From positions 35,406 through 99,405 of the forward strand of contig JANQNE010000007.1 of NCBI GenBank assembly GCA_028279725.1: a DNA stretch of 64,000 nt, given 5' to 3'. Position numbers and translations under genes: made by a program. Positions 61,198 through 64,000 of the stretch are shown here, in pieces. Each line of letters begins with the position of its first letter. Within the stretch, counting starts at the first letter, position 1. The stretch is from Candidatus Nanoarchaeia archaeon (GTDB lineage Archaea > Nanobdellota > Nanobdellia > Woesearchaeales > JANQNE01). Under the pieces are notes generated by a model. That model saw nothing but the letters and a program-made list of their open reading frames with translations. It ran no database searches and was not told the origin of the DNA.

Positions 61198-62523
61198 ATG
61201 ATAGATATTGTAGCTGGCAGAAGCCCTGCAGATGTTAGAAAGATGGGCACTAAAGGAGCTTTGCTTCTGGGAAAGCATTTTGTTACTATGGGCCAGTTGA
61301 CTACTCTTTCTAATAAGATATACATGGATATTTCTGGAGCCCATGTAATGTTCATCTGTGGAAAAAGAGGTGGTGGAAAGTCATATACTATGGGGGTTAT
61401 CGCTGAAGGATTTGATCTTCTTGAGCCAGAGATAAAACAAAATCTTTCTATCATCCTTCTTGACACAATGGGCATCTATTGGACTATGAACTACCCAAAC
61501 CATAAAGAAGAAGAACTTTTGAAAGAATGGGATCTTGAAGGTCATCCCATGAAACTTAGGATCTTCACACCTATAGCTTTCTACAAAAAATACAAAGAAC
61601 AGGGAATACCAACAGACTTCCCATTCTCATTAGATCCTGGAGAACTTGATCAGGATGACTGGTGCATGGCTTTCAGGCAGGATAAATATTCCCCGAATGG
61701 AGCATTAATAACAAGAGCTATTCTTGAACTGAAAGAAAAAGGGGAAAAGTATAAGATAAAAGACATCATAAAACAGGTTGAAGCTAACAGGCAGGCTAAA
61801 CAGGAAGTAAAAGATGCGGTATCCAATATGTTTATGCTTGCTGAAAAATGGGGAGTTTTCTCAGATGAAGGTACAAAGCTTTCTGATCTTGCAAAAGGTG
61901 GAGAGATAACTGTTCTTGATGTAAGCTGTTACGCAACTATGCCTGGTGGATGGGATATCAAAGCCCTGATAGTAGGTATAGTCTCTCAGCATTTATTCAT
62001 CCAGAGGATGGTCTACAGAAAAGGTGAAGAGTTCAAATCTGTCAATTCTGCTCTGCATTACTTTAGCGAAGACAAAGAACAAAAGCAGGAGATGCCGTTG
62101 GTCTGGTTAGTTATTGATGAAGCCCATGAATTCCTTCCAAGAGATAAGGAAGATACTAACGCAGCAACCATGCCTTTGGTTGAGATAATGAGAGAAGGTA
62201 GGCAGCCTGGGATTTCTCTTATCCTTGCAACCCAGCAGCCTGGTAAGATACATACTGATGTGATGACTCAGTCTGACATAGTCCTCTCTCACAGGATTAC
62301 AGCTAAGATGGATACAGAAGCCTTGGGACTTCTGACACAATCTTATATGAGGGGTGGCTTAGTAGATGCATTGAATAATCTTCCAAGAGTTAAAGGAGCA
62401 GCTGTTTTGTTTGATGATAACAACGAAAAGCTTTATCCTATGAGGATCAGGCCAAGATTTACTTGGCATGGTGGTTCATCTCCTACTGCAGTTCCTGAAC
62501 AAAAGAAAAAATTCACGCTTTAA
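61198..62523 (+). CDS. HerA-like ATPase
   Basis: A 441-aa HerA/FtsK-type ATPase. Walker A is C-G-K-R-G-G-G-K-S at 54-62 and Walker B is L-V-I-D-E-A-H-E-F-L-P near 305, the latter typical of the HerA group. L-I-L-A-T-Q-Q-P carries the sensor Gln. It lacks a long N-terminal barrel. No NurA neighbour. A CATTTATA box lies about 30 nt before the ATG. The next three genes follow closely on the same strand. Confidence 0.87.
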   Translation: MIDIVAGRSPADVRKMGTKGALLLGKHFVTMGQLTTLSNKIYMDISGAHVMFICGKRGGGKSYTMGVIAEGFDLLEPEIKQNLSIILLDTMGIYWTMNYPNHKEEELLKEWDLEGHPMKLRIFTPIAFYKKYKEQGIPTDFPFSLDPGELDQDDWCMAFRQDKYSPNGALITRAILELKEKGEKYKIKDIIKQVEANRQAKQEVKDAVSNMFMLAEKWGVFSDEGTKLSDLAKGGEITVLDVSCYATMPGGWDIKALIVGIVSQHLFIQRMVYRKGEEFKSVNSALHYFSEDKEQKQEMPLVWLVIDEAHEFLPRDKEDTNAATMPLVEIMREGRQPGISLILATQQPGKIHTDVMTQSDIVLSHRITAKMDTEALGLLTQSYMRGGLVDALNNLPRVKGAAVLFDDNNEKLYPMRIRPRFTWHGGSSPTAVPEQKKKFTL

Positions 62524-62524
62524 G

Positions 62525-62821
62525 ATGGTCTTCTCAAAAACATTTCCAAAAACAGTAGAAGGATCAAACTATCCAAGATGGGAGGAAGTATCTATAGATG
62601 ATTCTGAAGAAGAAGAGATAGAGCAGAAAGCAAGATCAGAAAACCTGGAACTTATGAAAGAATGTTTGAGAGACTCCCATTTGATTTTGCAGGAAAAAAA
62701 ATTAGACTTCAATCATTCTGATGTTATCAGGATTGCGATCGCTTTATTCGAAAAAAGAGCGTCGCATGAAGTCTATCATAAAGAGAATAAATGTAAAGAA
62801 AAGTTTGACAGGTCTCGATAA
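62525..62821 (+). CDS. hypothetical protein, 98 aa
   Basis: Not recognised. Acidic N-terminal half (S-I-D-D-S-E-E-E-E-I) and a helical C-terminal half. The ATG directly follows the HerA-like stop, so it is co-translated with it and may be a partner. Confidence 0.7.
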   Translation: MVFSKTFPKTVEGSNYPRWEEVSIDDSEEEEIEQKARSENLELMKECLRDSHLILQEKKLDFNHSDVIRIAIALFEKRASHEVYHKENKCKEKFDRSR

Positions 62822-62836
62822 TTATAGGTGGTGGTT

Positions 62837-63172
62837 GTGAAAATAAGATTAGGCACAGATATTGTCTATATTCCAAAATTTGGAAAACTGTTAGAAAATG
62901 AAGGATTCATCAAGAAAGTGTTCCATGAATCTGAATGTAAAAATTATAATCCTGAAAATATAGCAGGCATATTCGCTGCAAAAGAAGCGTTTTTCAAGGC
63001 AATAAACAAAAAACCAGACTGGCTGAAAGTAGAAGTTAAAAAACAAAAGACAGGAAGGCCGATATTGATGGTGTCAAACGAGCTAAAAGAAAATATAGAA
63101 GATACAGACATCAGCATAAGCCATGAAAAAGATTATGCTCTTGCTACAGTCCTGGTCAAAAATGTCAATTAA
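62837..63172 (+). CDS. holo-ACP synthase-like phosphopantetheinyl transferase
   Basis: A 111-aa AcpS-type protein. G-T-D-I-V-Y-I-P-K-F carries the Mg-binding Asp, F-A-A-K-E-A-F-F-K-A the Glu and Lys, and I-S-I-S-H-E-K-D the later His motif. It would attach 4'-phosphopantetheine to a carrier protein. The start is GTG at 62837, five nt after AGGTGG. ACP-dependent pathways are rare in archaea and no carrier protein is visible in the window. Confidence 0.82.
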   Translation: MKIRLGTDIVYIPKFGKLLENEGFIKKVFHESECKNYNPENIAGIFAAKEAFFKAINKKPDWLKVEVKKQKTGRPILMVSNELKENIEDTDISISHEKDYALATVLVKNVN

Positions 63173-64000
63173 AAAAGAGATACTCGGATGGACGTTATAT
63201 GATTTCGCTAATACTGCTTTCTCCGCCCTATTCGTAACATTCTTCTTCCCTGTATTCATAAAGACATTTCTTGGAGGTACTGAATTCCACCTTGGGTTAG
63301 TCATGGGCATATCCATGCTGGCATCAGGTATATTTGTTCCGTTATTCGGAGCGATATCAGACGCCTCTGGAAAAAGAAAACCATTCATAATAACATTCAC
63401 CATCTGCTGTGTATTCTCTACGATCGTTGTAGCTTACTCAAATCTGTACTTTGCGCTTATCTTCGCATTCCTTGCAAATTTTTTCTATCACTCTGCGCTG
63501 GACATATATGACTCACTGCTGACAAACATCTCTTCCAAGAAGAATGTTGGGTTAATCTCTGGATATGGTGTCGGCCTTGGTTATATCGGGACTATCGTAA
63601 GCTTGGTCATGGCTTTTGCCATCCTTTCGATATTTGGCTGGGAATCAAAACAAGGGGTCCAGGCTGTGTTTATAGGGACAGGGATATTCTACATGTTCTT
63701 CTCTATCTTTACATTCATAACGATAAAAGACAAAGTTGTAAAAAAAGTAAAATCTGCAAAAGAATCTATAAAAGAAGGATACAAAGAGCTTCTGTTCACA
63801 TACAGGCATATATTCGAGTTTAAAGGCCTTTTGCCTTTCCTTGTTTCAAGCTTTCTTTTCACAGATGCGATGAACACCATGATAATCTTCCTCTATCTTT
63901 ATGGAAGTGAGGTTATCGGGATAAGTGTGATAAACTTCTTCTATATCTACGCTTTGATGGCTTTGATAGCAGGGATAGGAAGTGTGATATTCGGAAAAAT
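63162..64000 (+). CDS. UMF1-type MFS transporter, cut by the window edge
   Basis: 279 codons of a polytopic membrane protein that runs off the right edge. It begins M-S-I-K-K-E-I-L-G-W-T-L-Y-D-F-A-N-T-A-F, the typical start of UMF1/Atg22-like major facilitator proteins, and has G-A-I-S-D-A-S-G-K-R-K-P-F between helices 2 and 3. About seven TM helices are present. The ATG overlaps the AcpS-like stop by 11 nt. The substrate is unknown. Confidence 0.85.
   Translation, partial: MSIKKEILGWTLYDFANTAFSALFVTFFFPVFIKTFLGGTEFHLGLVMGISMLASGIFVPLFGAISDASGKRKPFIITFTICCVFSTIVVAYSNLYFALIFAFLANFFYHSALDIYDSLLTNISSKKNVGLISGYGVGLGYIGTIVSLVMAFAILSIFGWESKQGVQAVFIGTGIFYMFFSIFTFITIKDKVVKKVKSAKESIKEGYKELLFTYRHIFEFKGLLPFLVSSFLFTDAMNTMIIFLYLYGSEVIGISVINFFYIYALMALIAGIGSVIFGK

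Overview
This 64 kb window is AT-rich archaeal chromosome. The information-processing genes are archaeal: DnaG-type primase, DNA topoisomerase VI A and B, GatD/GatE amidotransferase, Cdc48, RIO1, a Dim2-like KH protein, RtcB with archease, TruD and deoxyhypusine synthase. Many starts are leaderless, with a TATA box 25-30 nt upstream, and many others have GGTGA/GAGGTG ribosome binding sites. tRNA genes carry bulge-helix-bulge introns. Several genes look bacterial in origin (RsuA-type pseudouridine synthase, zinc-LID adenylate kinase, AcpS-like transferase, GGDEF proteins). Together with many small unknown proteins this suggests a DPANN archaeon, most likely of the Woesearchaeota/Pacearchaeota type. 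That placement is inference; there is no rRNA in the window.

Layout. 0-5.5 kb: unknown genes, a zinc-finger/coiled-coil GGDEF protein, a HerA-like ATPase and a deoxyhypusine synthase-like enzyme. 5.6-8.6 kb: a histone-H1-like basic protein and a minus-strand cluster of helical/HTH protein, divergent RtcB-like protein and PIN nuclease. 8.7-12.3 kb: a second HerA-like ATPase and the ArvA-ArvB-ArvC GTPase operon. 12.3-14.8 kb: two more GGDEF proteins, one with PocR and GAF sensors. 14.8-23 kb: YchF-like GTPase, tRNA-Thr, adenylate kinase, TruD, a tRNA-Arg with two introns, membrane and envelope genes. 23-30 kb: beta-propeller lipoprotein, glycosyltransferase, PPDK. 30-38 kb: RsuA-type enzyme, GatE, GatD, Nif3-like protein and Cdc48. 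38-46 kb: canonical deoxyhypusine synthase, ferredoxin, TatD, radical SAM, archease and RtcB. 46-50.5 kb: Nudix, phosphoesterase, Sua5, an operon of three very small proteins, HD hydrolase and two intron-containing tRNAs. 50.5-56.9 kb: Top6A-Top6B-KH, a PRPP-synthetase-like gene without a normal start codon, and RIO1. 56.9-57.7 kb: a gene-free stretch packed with hairpins. 57.7-64 kb: DnaG, a thioredoxin-fold/parvulin pair, a third HerA-like ATPase, AcpS-like transferase and the start of a transporter.

How it fits together. RNA processing is the main theme: three of four tRNAs need intron removal, and the ligase RtcB and its activator archease are both present. A second, very divergent RtcB-like protein that keeps the ligand Cys and four His sits in an apparent operon with a PIN nuclease. 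This is the best candidate here for an undescribed system. Other candidates are two related intergenic RNA-like elements (4.4 and 10.8 kb), a duplicated hairpin/promoter region upstream of dnaG, and a small-protein operon with a structured leader. All alignments were made by eye.
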